DNA of 43,934 bases, from contig JAFEFW010000649.1 of assembly GCA_018240405.1 (NCBI GenBank), positions 1-43,934 of the forward strand, in the 5' to 3' direction. Shown here in pieces: positions 1 through 8,746 of the stretch. Position 1 is the first letter of the stretch. Every line of letters begins with the position of its first letter. A program made the position numbers and the translations under genes. The notes beneath the pieces are model-generated. The model had not been told where the DNA came from. It saw only the letters and a program-made list of their open reading frames with translations, and did not search any database. This DNA comes from Pseudomonadota bacterium (GTDB taxonomy: Bacteria; Pseudomonadota; Alphaproteobacteria; Acetobacterales; Acetobacteraceae).

Positions 1-96
1 CGCATCCGCTGTCGCCAGAGCCGGAGCGAACGCGCCCAGACGAACCTTGCCGCTATCAGCGACGTTGGTGACAGTGGCAACTTCGAAAGCGGTCAT
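1..96 (-). CDS. Unidentified protein, N-terminal fragment
   Basis: An open frame of 32 codons runs off the left edge from an ATG at 96. The start is supported by an AAGG Shine-Dalgarno-like run a few bases upstream and by about 355 bases of AT-richer non-coding DNA in front of it. The visible residues begin MTAFEVATVTNVADSGK. They are alanine/valine-rich without a charged start plus long hydrophobic core, so I see no clear signal peptide. tldD lies upstream on the same strand but ends in a terminator, so this gene probably has its own promoter. I do not recognise the family from 32 residues. Confidence 0.55.
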   Translation of the reverse strand, partial: MTAFEVATVTNVADSGKVRLGAFAPALATADA

Positions 97-204
97 CGGG
101 GAACCTTTCTGTGAACAAGTCGCTAATTTTGAGGGCTTGGCCGCCACTCATGGCAACCGATCGATGCCCGCATGTTCACAGACGGCAGGAGCTTTATCGT
201 TTTA

Positions 205-225
205 TTGACGTGATCATGACGTCAA
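205..225. promoter_or_regulatory. Inverted repeat, possible operator
   Basis: Perfect 7-base arms, TTGACGT (205-211) and ACGTCAA (219-225), flank a 7-base spacer. The centre-to-centre distance of the arms is 14 bases. The site lies about 110-130 bases upstream of the leftward gene starting at 96, a suitable place for a regulator. The size suits a dimeric helix-turn-helix protein. No regulator can be named from the sequence. Confidence 0.35.
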
Positions 226-385
226 ATCGGTCGCAATTCACGACCACAACCGAAGAAAATAATGTTCGCTCACCATGACCATCATGTGTCGCATGCAAAT
301 CCGACAAATTTCACGCGAATAACGGGAAAATCAGCAAAATTGTATAATTTTAGCAACGATTGATTTTTTGATACATCCTAATCTG

Positions 386-415
386 CAAAAAGAAAGCGGG
401 GCTCGCGCCCCGCTT
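386..415 (-). terminator. Rho-independent terminator of tldD
   Basis: A perfect 9-bp stem (394-402 with 407-415, arm AAGCGGGGC) encloses a 4-base loop. Read leftward, it is followed by a T-rich run (TCTTTTTG). It sits 36 bases past the tldD stop, as expected for the end of the ctaA-kinase-tldD transcript. Confidence 0.85.
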
Positions 416-451
416 ACAGCCCCGCAAAATTGCGACAAACCTGTCAGTCGG

Positions 452-1891
452 CTAATCGGCGGTCCCACCGACGGTTAACCCCGTCATCTTGAGCGTCGGC
501 TGGCCGACGCCTACCGGCACGCCTTGTCCACTCTTGCCGCAGGTGCCAATCCCCGGGTCGAGGGCCATGTCGTTGCCGATCATCGCCACTTTGGTCAGCG
601 AGTCCGGCCCATTACCAATCAACGTTGCACCCTTGACCGGAGCGGTGACCTTACCGTCCTCGATCATGTAGGCTTCGCTGGCGGAGAAAACGAACTTGCC
701 GGAGGTGATGTCCACCTGCCCGCCGCCGAAATTCACCGCGTAGAGCCCCCTCTTCACCGAGGCAATCATCTCCTCGGGCGTGCTTGTCCCGCCAAGCATC
801 ACGGTATTGGTCATGCGCGGCATCGGCGCGTGCGCATAAGATTGGCGGCGGCCGTTGCCGGTGGCGCGCATACTCATCAGGCGAGCGTTAAGCCGGTCCT
901 GCAGATACCCCACCAGCACGCCGTCTTCGATCAGCACAGTCCGGCTGCTGGGCGTACCTTCGTCGTCGACCGTAATGCTGCCGCGGCGGTCGGGCAGCGT
1001 TCCGTCATCCACCACCGTCACGCCCGGCGAGGCGACGCGCTGGCCCATCAGGCCGGCGAAGGCGGAGGTCTTCTTGCGATTGAAGTCCCCCTCGAGTCCG
1101 TGACCGATCGCCTCATGCAGCAGGATGCCCGGCCAGCCAGAGCCAAGCACAACCTCCATCTCGCCGGCAGGCGCCGGGCGGCTCTCGAGATTCACCAGCG
1201 CCTGCCGCAGTGCCTCATCGACAGCACCGCGCCAGGTTTGTTCACTGGTGACCGCGTCGTAGGAAAAACGCCCGCCTGTGCCGTAGGATCCGGTTTCGCG
1301 ACGACCGCCCTGCTCTACCATGACAGATACGTTCAGCCGGACCAGCGGGCGAAGGTCCGCGACACGTGTCCCGTCGGGGCGCAGAATCTGCACCGCCTGC
1401 CACTCGCCGGCAATCGAGGCCATCACCTGCACGACCCGAGAGTCCTTGCCTCGCGCATAAGCGTCGATCTCCGCCAGCAGCGACGTCCGAGCAGAAAAAT
1501 CCATCAGACGGAGCGGATTGGCTTCCGAGTAGAGGCGTGCATTCGTCGGACGCGGCGGTTCGGCTGCCGTGCCGCTATGCCCAGCTTTGATTGCGGCGAC
1601 ACTGTCCGCCGCGCGACGCAGCGCAGGTTCTGAGATCTCCCCCGCATGGGCAAAGCCAGTGGCCTCACCGGCCACCGCTCGCAGACCAAAGCCTAACGAG
1701 GTGTCAAACCCGGCGCTGCGGATACGGCCGTCGTCCAGGCTGATCTGCTCGCTCTCACGATATTCCAGGAACAACTCACCGTCGTCGCTGCCCATCAGCG
1801 ACTGCTCGACAATGCGCGCTGCCGTGTCCTGGTTCAGCGCGGCGTCGGCGCGTTCAAAGAACAGCTTGTCGGTGGCTGCAAGGGCGGACAT
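452..1891 (-). CDS. tldD: Metalloprotease TldD
   Basis: 479 residues, the usual TldD length. TldD pairs with TldE/PmbA to form a cytoplasmic metalloprotease that degrades unfolded peptides and, in some bacteria, processes peptide antibiotics such as microcin B17. The zinc-binding motif HEAIGH is at residues 259-264, followed by GLEGD, which is diagnostic for the TldD rather than the PmbA subunit. The C-terminal GTCGKSGQGVPVG segment is also characteristic. The ATG at 1891 has an AAGGA ribosome site seven bases upstream. It lies 60 bases past the histidine kinase stop on the same strand and is followed by a strong terminator, so it is probably the last gene of the ctaA operon. pmbA is not in this window. 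Confidence 0.95.
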   Translation of the reverse strand: MSALAATDKLFFERADAALNQDTAARIVEQSLMGSDDGELFLEYRESEQISLDDGRIRSAGFDTSLGFGLRAVAGEATGFAHAGEISEPALRRAADSVAAIKAGHSGTAAEPPRPTNARLYSEANPLRLMDFSARTSLLAEIDAYARGKDSRVVQVMASIAGEWQAVQILRPDGTRVADLRPLVRLNVSVMVEQGGRRETGSYGTGGRFSYDAVTSEQTWRGAVDEALRQALVNLESRPAPAGEMEVVLGSGWPGILLHEAIGHGLEGDFNRKKTSAFAGLMGQRVASPGVTVVDDGTLPDRRGSITVDDEGTPSSRTVLIEDGVLVGYLQDRLNARLMSMRATGNGRRQSYAHAPMPRMTNTVMLGGTSTPEEMIASVKRGLYAVNFGGGQVDITSGKFVFSASEAYMIEDGKVTAPVKGATLIGNGPDSLTKVAMIGNDMALDPGIGTCGKSGQGVPVGVGQPTLKMTGLTVGGTAD

Positions 1892-1951
1892 AGCGCGATC
1901 CTTCGGAAATACTCGCTGACAGATAGGGACGAACTGCGACGGTAAAACGCC

Positions 1952-3829
1952 TCAGCGAATAACGCACCGGGCCGGGAGCTGGATTTCCGCCGTGGTACCC
2001 TGGCCCGGTGTGCTGGCGAGGCGGATCGATCCGCCCTGGGCCTCGACGATAGCCCTCGCGATGTAGAGCCCAAGCCCACTGCCGCCATAGCGCCGCGACA
2101 GCCCCTCATCAAGTTGGATGAACGGCTCAAAAACCCTATCGAGATCGACTTCGGCCACGCCGATGCCTGTATCAGCAACGCGGATACGCAGCGCGCCGTC
2201 ATCGGCGACTGTGGCGCTGACCGTGACGGATCCGCCCTCGGGGGTGAACTTCACTGCGTTCGATAGAAGCTGGGACACCGCCTGCAGCATCCGCCGCTCA
2301 TCGGCGCGCAGCCTTGGCAGATCATCGGGTACCTCGACCGTCAGCGTCACCTCGGCTGCCTGCGCCGCACTGTAGACCTGCCGCACTGCAGTGCGCACAA
2401 CCTGCGCCACATCGGTGCGGTCGACGGCTGGTTCGAAGCGGCCGGACTCGATACGGGCCACGTCAAGAATCGTGTCGATCAGCACCAGCAACTGCTTGCC
2501 GGCGGCATTGATCTGCGCGCTGTAGTCGGCAATCTCGGCCGGCGATTGCCGCTTGCTGTCCCGCATCAACGTGTCCGAGAAGCCGATGATCGCGTTGAGC
2601 GGCGTCCGCAGTTCATGACTCATCGTCGCTAGAAACCGGGACTTCGCTTTATTCGCCGTTTCCGCCACGTCCCGAGCATGACGCGCCTGTGTCTCAGCCT
2701 GCACCAGCGCCGAGATATCGGTGACAACACTGATATGGCCGCCATCCGGGAGTGGTGCGGTACGCACATCGATGGCCGACCCGTTCGGCCGGACCCGCCG
2801 GCGGCTTTGCGGTCGGCTGATATCGAAACTCATCTGGTGGTCGTAAATGTCGCCTGGCTCGCCTGGACCATACTCCCGGGACTCGACGCGACGACGAATG
2901 ACGTCCTGCAGGTGGTCGCCGATCTGCAGCGGCGCACCCTGCATGACATCTATATAGGTGTGGTTGAACATTGTGACACGACGGTCCGGACCATAAACGC
3001 AGATGCCGTGAGGCACCGCATTCAGCACCGAGTCGAGCAGGTCGGCTCGGCGGCGAGCTTCGTCCTCTGCCCTCGCCAGTGGCGTGATGTCGCTGACCGT
3101 GATGGCACGGCCGCCGGCCGGCAGCGGATCGATCATGACGTCAATCAGTTGGCCGTTGTCGCGTAGGCGCCGTGTCGTCCAACTCCGGTCGGGCTGGGCC
3201 GCACGCAGCGACGCTATGAATGCCGTTCCGTCATGGCCGCTGTATTCCTCGCGGGTTTGCATCAGGTCCAGCATCGCTTGATAGCTCATGCCGCTGACCA
3301 GCCGCTCCGGCGGCAGGGCGACAAGTTCGGCAAATCGCGGATTTGACAGCAGCAGCGTGCCGAGCGGATTGAATACGGCAAGCCCGATGCGAAGCGTGGC
3401 GAGTGCCGTCGCCGTCTGCGCCATCGCGCCTTCCGCGTCGGCGCGGGCAGCCAGCATCTCTGTGACATCCACCATGCTGATGATGAAGCCGCCGTCGTGC
3501 CGCGGCGTGTTGTAGATGTCGTAGCTGCGTCCCGCATAGGTCTGGCGCCGAATCCGCCCTGGCCGACTGCGATCGGTGGTGAGCACGGCCTGGATCTGCG
3601 CCTCCCGATCGCCGGGGCCGAATACGCCGCGTAGCGCCAACGCTGCCGCCAAGTGAGACAGCGTGATGCCTGGTGGAAAACTCCGCGGGTCCAAGCCCAT
3701 CGCATGTCGGAAAGTACTGTTCATGATCACGATCCGATTCATCGAATCGAAGACCGTGATTCCAACCGGGAGCGCCTCAACAATCGCCGCCAGATCGAGA
3801 TCCGTCGCGGCGGCGATGGCTCCATTCAC
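1952..3829 (-). CDS. PAS-domain sensor histidine kinase coupled to ctaA
   Basis: 625 residues from a GTG at 3829, whose last two bases form the start of the ctaA stop codon (GTGA overlap). A GGAG run lies 11 bases upstream. The frame stays open further upstream to 4051, but that part overlies ctaA and has shadow-like composition. Three PAS-like segments (about residues 10-120, 125-250 and 255-375) each show the pattern of hydrophobic core plus N-x-x-F or N-x-x-Y. They are followed by a HisKA domain with phospho-acceptor His at about 405 (HELRTPLN) and a HATPase with N box (SNAVKF, about 523), G1 (DTGIG, about 553) and G2 (GGSGLGL, about 582). There is no membrane segment, so it should be a soluble sensor. 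No response regulator is adjacent. The position suggests a link to heme, oxygen or respiration, which is inference. Confidence 0.9.
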   Translation of the reverse strand: MNGAIAAATDLDLAAIVEALPVGITVFDSMNRIVIMNSTFRHAMGLDPRSFPPGITLSHLAAALALRGVFGPGDREAQIQAVLTTDRSRPGRIRRQTYAGRSYDIYNTPRHDGGFIISMVDVTEMLAARADAEGAMAQTATALATLRIGLAVFNPLGTLLLSNPRFAELVALPPERLVSGMSYQAMLDLMQTREEYSGHDGTAFIASLRAAQPDRSWTTRRLRDNGQLIDVMIDPLPAGGRAITVSDITPLARAEDEARRRADLLDSVLNAVPHGICVYGPDRRVTMFNHTYIDVMQGAPLQIGDHLQDVIRRRVESREYGPGEPGDIYDHQMSFDISRPQSRRRVRPNGSAIDVRTAPLPDGGHISVVTDISALVQAETQARHARDVAETANKAKSRFLATMSHELRTPLNAIIGFSDTLMRDSKRQSPAEIADYSAQINAAGKQLLVLIDTILDVARIESGRFEPAVDRTDVAQVVRTAVRQVYSAAQAAEVTLTVEVPDDLPRLRADERRMLQAVSQLLSNAVKFTPEGGSVTVSATVADDGALRIRVADTGIGVAEVDLDRVFEPFIQLDEGLSRRYGGSGLGLYIARAIVEAQGGSIRLASTPGQGTTAEIQLPARCVIR

Positions 3830-4965
3830 GGTGCGGACAACTCCGGATCCGCTCGCTGTGCCGCCGCCTGCTCCGAATGCGCTACGCCCAGCGCGACATG
3901 GCGTCCGGTGACCTGATGCACGGTAACCAGCAGCACCGTCAGCAGAATGACGGCACCGGCCTGATGCGCGGTTCCAAGCGACATCGGTACTGCCCAAAGC
4001 AGCGTGGCGACACCCAGCACGTATTGCCCGATCACCGTGCCACCGAGACATAAGGCAATCGGCGCCGGCAAGGCCCCACGGAGGCCAAGACCTGCAAGGA
4101 CAGAGACCAGTACCAGCGAGAGCGTAGCCAGCACGCGGTGGTCGAACTGGACCGCTGCCACATTCTCGGTAAGGTTGCGCAAGAACGGGTGCAACTCGCC
4201 GTAGGTGACCGGAACCACGTGGCCGTCCATCAGCGGGAATGTATTGTAGATCAGCCCGGCATGGGTGCCGGCGACGAAGCCGCCAGCGACGATGGTCAGC
4301 GCGACGAGCGCCAGGCAGGCTACGGCCAGCATCCGCGTGGTTACGCCGCTCGGTGGCCCGAGACGGACGGGTCGCAGCAACGACAGGGCGGTCCAGACGA
4401 TGGCACTGTACAGCAGCAATGCCAGCACAAGGTGCACGACAAGGCGGTACGGCGAAACGGCAGTCGACTCAGGGAAGAAGCCAGAGGCAACCATGAACCA
4501 GCCGACGGCGCCCTGTAGACCGCCAAGCACAAACAGCAGGGCGAGACGAGGGACCAGGCTGCGTTCAATGCGTGCGGTGATCCAGAACCAGATCAGCGGA
4601 ACAATGAAGGCGAAGCCGATGAGGCGCCCCCATAGGCGGTGGGTCCACTCCAGCCAGAAGATTTGCTTGAATCCGTCCAGACCGAAGCCCTGATTGACCA
4701 GACTGTATTGCGGGATTTGCTGATAGAGTGCGAACAGGCGCTGCCATTCCTGGTCCGACATTGGTGGCAACGCGCCCATCAACGGCGCCCACTCCATGAT
4801 CGACAGTCCGGAACCAGAGAGGCGCGTCGCCCCGCCAAGCGCAATCATCACCAGGATCATCGCCGCAACAGTGAACAGCCAAATCGCGACCGTTCTGCGG
4901 CTTTGCCTGGTCGCGGCGCGATCCAGGCGCGATGCAGCCGGAAATTCGTGAACGTCAAACGGCAT
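3826..4965 (-). CDS. ctaA: Heme A synthase CtaA (COX15 family)
   Basis: 379 residues, typical for alphaproteobacterial CtaA. It converts heme O to heme A in the cytoplasmic membrane for aa3-type cytochrome oxidase. The sequence is a polytopic membrane protein with the family's features: ALGGATRLSGSGLS in the first helix-loop, EWTHRLWGR with the conserved histidine, the HQAGAVILLTV helix near the C terminus, and a further conserved histidine in the FDHRVLA segment. A Usg family gene starts upstream on the same strand with 57 bases between them. The downstream histidine kinase overlaps its stop codon. The cytochrome oxidase genes themselves are not in the window. Confidence 0.95.
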   Translation of the reverse strand: MPFDVHEFPAASRLDRAATRQSRRTVAIWLFTVAAMILVMIALGGATRLSGSGLSIMEWAPLMGALPPMSDQEWQRLFALYQQIPQYSLVNQGFGLDGFKQIFWLEWTHRLWGRLIGFAFIVPLIWFWITARIERSLVPRLALLFVLGGLQGAVGWFMVASGFFPESTAVSPYRLVVHLVLALLLYSAIVWTALSLLRPVRLGPPSGVTTRMLAVACLALVALTIVAGGFVAGTHAGLIYNTFPLMDGHVVPVTYGELHPFLRNLTENVAAVQFDHRVLATLSLVLVSVLAGLGLRGALPAPIALCLGGTVIGQYVLGVATLLWAVPMSLGTAHQAGAVILLTVLLVTVHQVTGRHVALGVAHSEQAAAQRADPELSAP

Positions 4966-5022
4966 TGCCTCTTTATAGGGCGAATGCCCCGGAGAAAGAA
5001 GCGGGAAGGACGCCGTACCCGG

Positions 5023-5283
5023 TTAGTGTAGGGTCAACAACGCACCGGCATGACGCATTTTGGCCGGTTGTATCAGACCTGCGGAGCCGACCCTTACCGA
5101 GTGGACGCGACCGTCGATTTCGCGGTGCCAGAAGTCGAGAAACTTGCGCAGGACAGGGTACTGCGGCGCGAGGTCAAGATCCTGCCATACAAAAGATTGC
5201 AGCAGGGCCGGATGATCCGGCAGATGATAGAGGATCTCAGCGGTGGTGAGGCGATAGTCATTCAGCTGCCGCTTTAACGTCAT
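5023..5283 (-). CDS. Usg family protein
   Basis: 86 residues from an ATG at 5283 with AAGGA ten bases upstream; an upstream extension to 5358 is low-complexity and unlikely. The segment LTTAEILYHLPDHPALLQ followed by FVWQDLDLAPQYP and LRKFLDFWHREIDG is the hallmark of the small alphaproteobacterial Usg family, named for a gene upstream of trpF in Caulobacter. The biochemical function is unknown. The family is soluble, with conserved aromatic and acidic residues. The gene probably heads the leftward ctaA-kinase-tldD run, though a separate promoter for ctaA cannot be excluded. Confidence 0.85.
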   Translation of the reverse strand: MTLKRQLNDYRLTTAEILYHLPDHPALLQSFVWQDLDLAPQYPVLRKFLDFWHREIDGRVHSVRVGSAGLIQPAKMRHAGALLTLH

Positions 5284-5448
5284 GGATCGCTGGTTCCTTT
5301 TCGGCGGTGGCTCCCGTCTCCCACATGCCCGAGGCTGGATATGCGGGCCGGATGACAAGATGATGTCGGAGCAACTCAGCGATGTGCAACAAAAAACACC
5401 ATAATTTCAGAAGCTTAGCAGTCCTCACATCAGAGTGCTGCCAACCAC

Positions 5449-5477
5449 TTGACTCACGGGCGCGAGACCACTAGATG
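5449..5477 (+). promoter_or_regulatory. groESL promoter
   Basis: TTGACT at 5449-5454 and TAGATG at 5472-5477 are separated by 17 bases, a plausible housekeeping promoter. The CIRCE element begins three bases later, so bound HrcA would cover the transcription start. The same stretch also loosely resembles a heat-shock (RpoH) promoter, with CTTGAC followed about 14 bases on by CCACTAGAT. Dual control is inference. Confidence 0.55.
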
Positions 5478-5479
5478 CG

Positions 5480-5506
5480 CTGGCACTCCCTGAGGGGGAG
5501 TGCTAA
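5480..5506. promoter_or_regulatory. CIRCE operator (HrcA binding site)
   Basis: Half-sites CTGGCACTC (5480-5488) and GAGTGCTAA (5498-5506) are separated by exactly nine bases. The right half matches the CIRCE consensus fully and the left half differs from TTAGCACTC at two positions. The site lies just after the groESL promoter, in the leader of groES, as in other alphaproteobacteria. It indicates repression by HrcA, with chaperonin-dependent release on heat stress. Confidence 0.95.
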
Positions 5507-5596
5507 CAAACCGGATAGGGTGCTTATCACCAAGGCCCGCCTCCGGGGTTGGCAGCGCAACCATGTCTGACTGAGACCAAACTCAGGAGCAAACGT

Positions 5597-5911
5597 ATGA
5601 GCTTCCGTCCCCTGCACGACCGCGTCGTCGTCCGCCGGCTGACCGCCGAGGAGAAGACCGCGGGCGGCATCATCATTCCTGACACCGCCAAGGAAAAGCC
5701 AATGGAAGGCGAGGTCATTGCGGTGGGTCCTGGCGCCCGCAATGAGCAGGGCCAGCTGGTTCCGCTGGACGTCAAGGCCGGCGACAAGATCCTGTTCGGC
5801 AAGTGGTCCGGCACCGAGGTGAAGCTGGATGGCGAGGAACTCCTGATCATGAAGGAGTCCGACATCATGGGCATCATCGACGCGACGTCGGCGAAGAAGA
5901 AGGCCGCCTGA
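5597..5911 (+). CDS. groES: Co-chaperonin GroES
   Basis: 104 residues starting [14 protein letters not shown], the usual GroES N terminus. The ATG at 5597 has a CAGGAG ribosome site; the open frame upstream to 5549 lies in the leader and is not used. The mobile loop ([18 protein letters not shown]) and the KYSGTEVK-like segment (here KWSGTEVK) are present. GroES caps the GroEL barrel during ATP-driven folding in the cytoplasm. groEL follows after 55 bases with no terminator between, so they are one operon under CIRCE/HrcA control. Confidence 0.98.
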   Translation: MSFRPLHDRVVVRRLTAEEKTAGGIIIPDTAKEKPMEGEVIAVGPGARNEQGQLVPLDVKAGDKILFGKWSGTEVKLDGEELLIMKESDIMGIIDATSAKKKAA

Positions 5912-5942
5912 TCGGGGCCTTCAGGCAAACCAGCAGATCTGA

Positions 5943-7601
<1,659 letters not shown>

Positions 7602-7625
7602 GTCCAGGATACGCCGTGTGTATCG

Positions 7626-7660
7626 AAGGGGGCGGGCCGCAAGGTCCGCCCCTTTTGCTT
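7626..7660 (+). terminator. groESL terminator
   Basis: A GC-rich stem (7626-7638 with 7643-7655, one internal G-T wobble plus one near the base) encloses the loop GCAA and is followed by TTTTGCTTT. It is a canonical Rho-independent terminator 24 bases after the groEL stop. Confidence 0.9.
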
Positions 7661-7700
7661 TGGGCGTGCCGCGGCTAGCGTAGTCGTGGGAGACAGTCCA

Positions 7701-8510
7701 ATGACAGAACAACTGCCGCATCGGGCGCATGTGATCACGGGTGGCTTTCCGCCGGGCGCACCCGCCGGACATGATCATGATTACGCCCGGCTACGCCTGC
7801 TGACAGTGCTGGCGGAGCAGGAAATGCCCGCCTCGACAGGCAACGATTTTGCCGATCTGACGAAATGGCTGCCACTCAGCCGGCTGCTGATCACCTATGT
7901 GGCAGGCCCCTTTCCCGACGCCGCTCAGTGCGAGACCCTACGCACCTGGCTGGAGTCCGGCGGTCACTGGCTGGCGCTGCATGGCACAAGCGGCGGCAAG
8001 GCGGAACGTGTGGACGGTATCCGCCAGCGCCGCACGGTGAGAATGCCGCACCACGCGCTGCTGGGCAGCATGTTCCTGACCCACCCGCCCATCTGCCGCT
8101 TTTCGGTCCGGGTTGCCGACAAGCAAAATCCGATCACGCGCGGGATCGCTGACGGGTTCCAGATGGAGGACGAGCCCTATTTCATTGAGCTACAGGATCC
8201 GGCTTCGGCCCGCATCCTCCTGACGGCCGAGTACGACTCAGCCGAAGACTGGCCGGTGGTCGAACAGCTGTATGGCAGGGACACGTCCCTGCTGCCGGAC
8301 GGCCATACCCGCGTCCTCGGCTACACCCGGCCGCTCGGCCGCGGCGCGGTCACGTATTTTGCCCTGGGACATTGCCATACCCCGGCAGTCCGCGGCGGCG
8401 CAGCGACTGCGGCGGACCGAACCCCCGCCACGTTCCACGGCGCCTGGGAGACGGCTCCGTTCACGGACCTGCTGCGTAACGCCGTGGCCTGGCAGCCTGC
8501 TGCGCAATAG
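7701..8510 (+). CDS. ThuA-like domain protein
   Basis: 269 residues from an ATG at 7701, chosen over an in-frame GTG at 7686 because a GGGAGA ribosome site lies between them. The sequence has the ThuA/glutamine-amidotransferase-like layout: VITGGFPPG at the N terminus, a strand-loop LLITYVAGPFPD, then LESGGHWLALHGTSGG, followed by the HHALLGSMFLTHPP segment and a C-terminal YTRPLGRGAVTYFALGH. Members are linked to trehalose or other sugar metabolism, but the substrate is mostly unknown. No sugar-transport genes lie beside it. It has its own transcription unit after the groESL terminator and converges on comEC. Confidence 0.8.
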   Translation: MTEQLPHRAHVITGGFPPGAPAGHDHDYARLRLLTVLAEQEMPASTGNDFADLTKWLPLSRLLITYVAGPFPDAAQCETLRTWLESGGHWLALHGTSGGKAERVDGIRQRRTVRMPHHALLGSMFLTHPPICRFSVRVADKQNPITRGIADGFQMEDEPYFIELQDPASARILLTAEYDSAEDWPVVEQLYGRDTSLLPDGHTRVLGYTRPLGRGAVTYFALGHCHTPAVRGGAATAADRTPATFHGAWETAPFTDLLRNAVAWQPAAQ

Positions 8511-8657
8511 GCTTCGGCCATCATTTTGAGGCCAGCACGGCCCACGGGCGGTCGACCCACTGATTGTCGGCGTGACCCCGCTAGGGGACGGTCCGGCACA
8601 TCGATGGCGCTCCGGCAGGCCATCGATTGCATGATATCCGGATCGTTGGTTCATCGT

Positions 8658-8685
8658 GTCGCCGCCCGGATTGGCCGGCGGCGAC
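8658..8685. terminator. Hairpin between convergent thuA-like gene and comEC
   Basis: A 9-bp perfect stem, GTCGCCGCC (8658-8666) with GGCGGCGAC (8677-8685), and a 10-base loop that can extend the stem past a one-base bulge. No U-tract follows on either strand, so it is at best a weak terminator. Its place in the 236-base gap between convergent genes fits a shared transcript end. Confidence 0.4.
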
Positions 8686-8746
8686 AGACCGCACAATGGC
8701 GTCCGATCGTCCTGGTGTTGGAACAGATTTTCCGGGTTCCGCCGCC

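Larger units (their letters stand above)
97..451. other. Non-coding stretch between tldD and the left-edge gene
   Basis: No credible gene is seen. The stretch is clearly richer in A and T than its surroundings. It holds the tldD terminator at 386-415, an inverted repeat at 205-225, and presumably the leftward promoter of the gene starting at 96. I could not settle on one -35/-10 pair. Confidence 0.6.
5284..5596. other. Divergent control region of usg and groESL
   Basis: The 313 bases between the leftward Usg gene and groES contain the groESL promoter and CIRCE element. The left half (about 5300-5440) presumably carries the leftward promoter, but I could not define it. No small gene is credible here. 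Confidence 0.6.

Noticed and set aside
524-1633. Long open frame antisense to tldD
   Set aside because: Same codon-bias artefact. It has no ribosome site or recognisable motif, while tldD on the other strand has its catalytic motif.
1952-3829. The sensor kinase as PrsK of the PEP-CTERM regulon
   Set aside because: It lacks membrane helices and the PrsK layout, and no sigma-54 activator is beside it. It is coupled to ctaA instead.
3830-4051. N-terminal extension of the histidine kinase into ctaA
   Set aside because: The extra residues are Arg/Ala/Gly-rich shadow sequence. The GTG at 3829 gives a precise overlap with the ctaA stop and begins at the first PAS segment.
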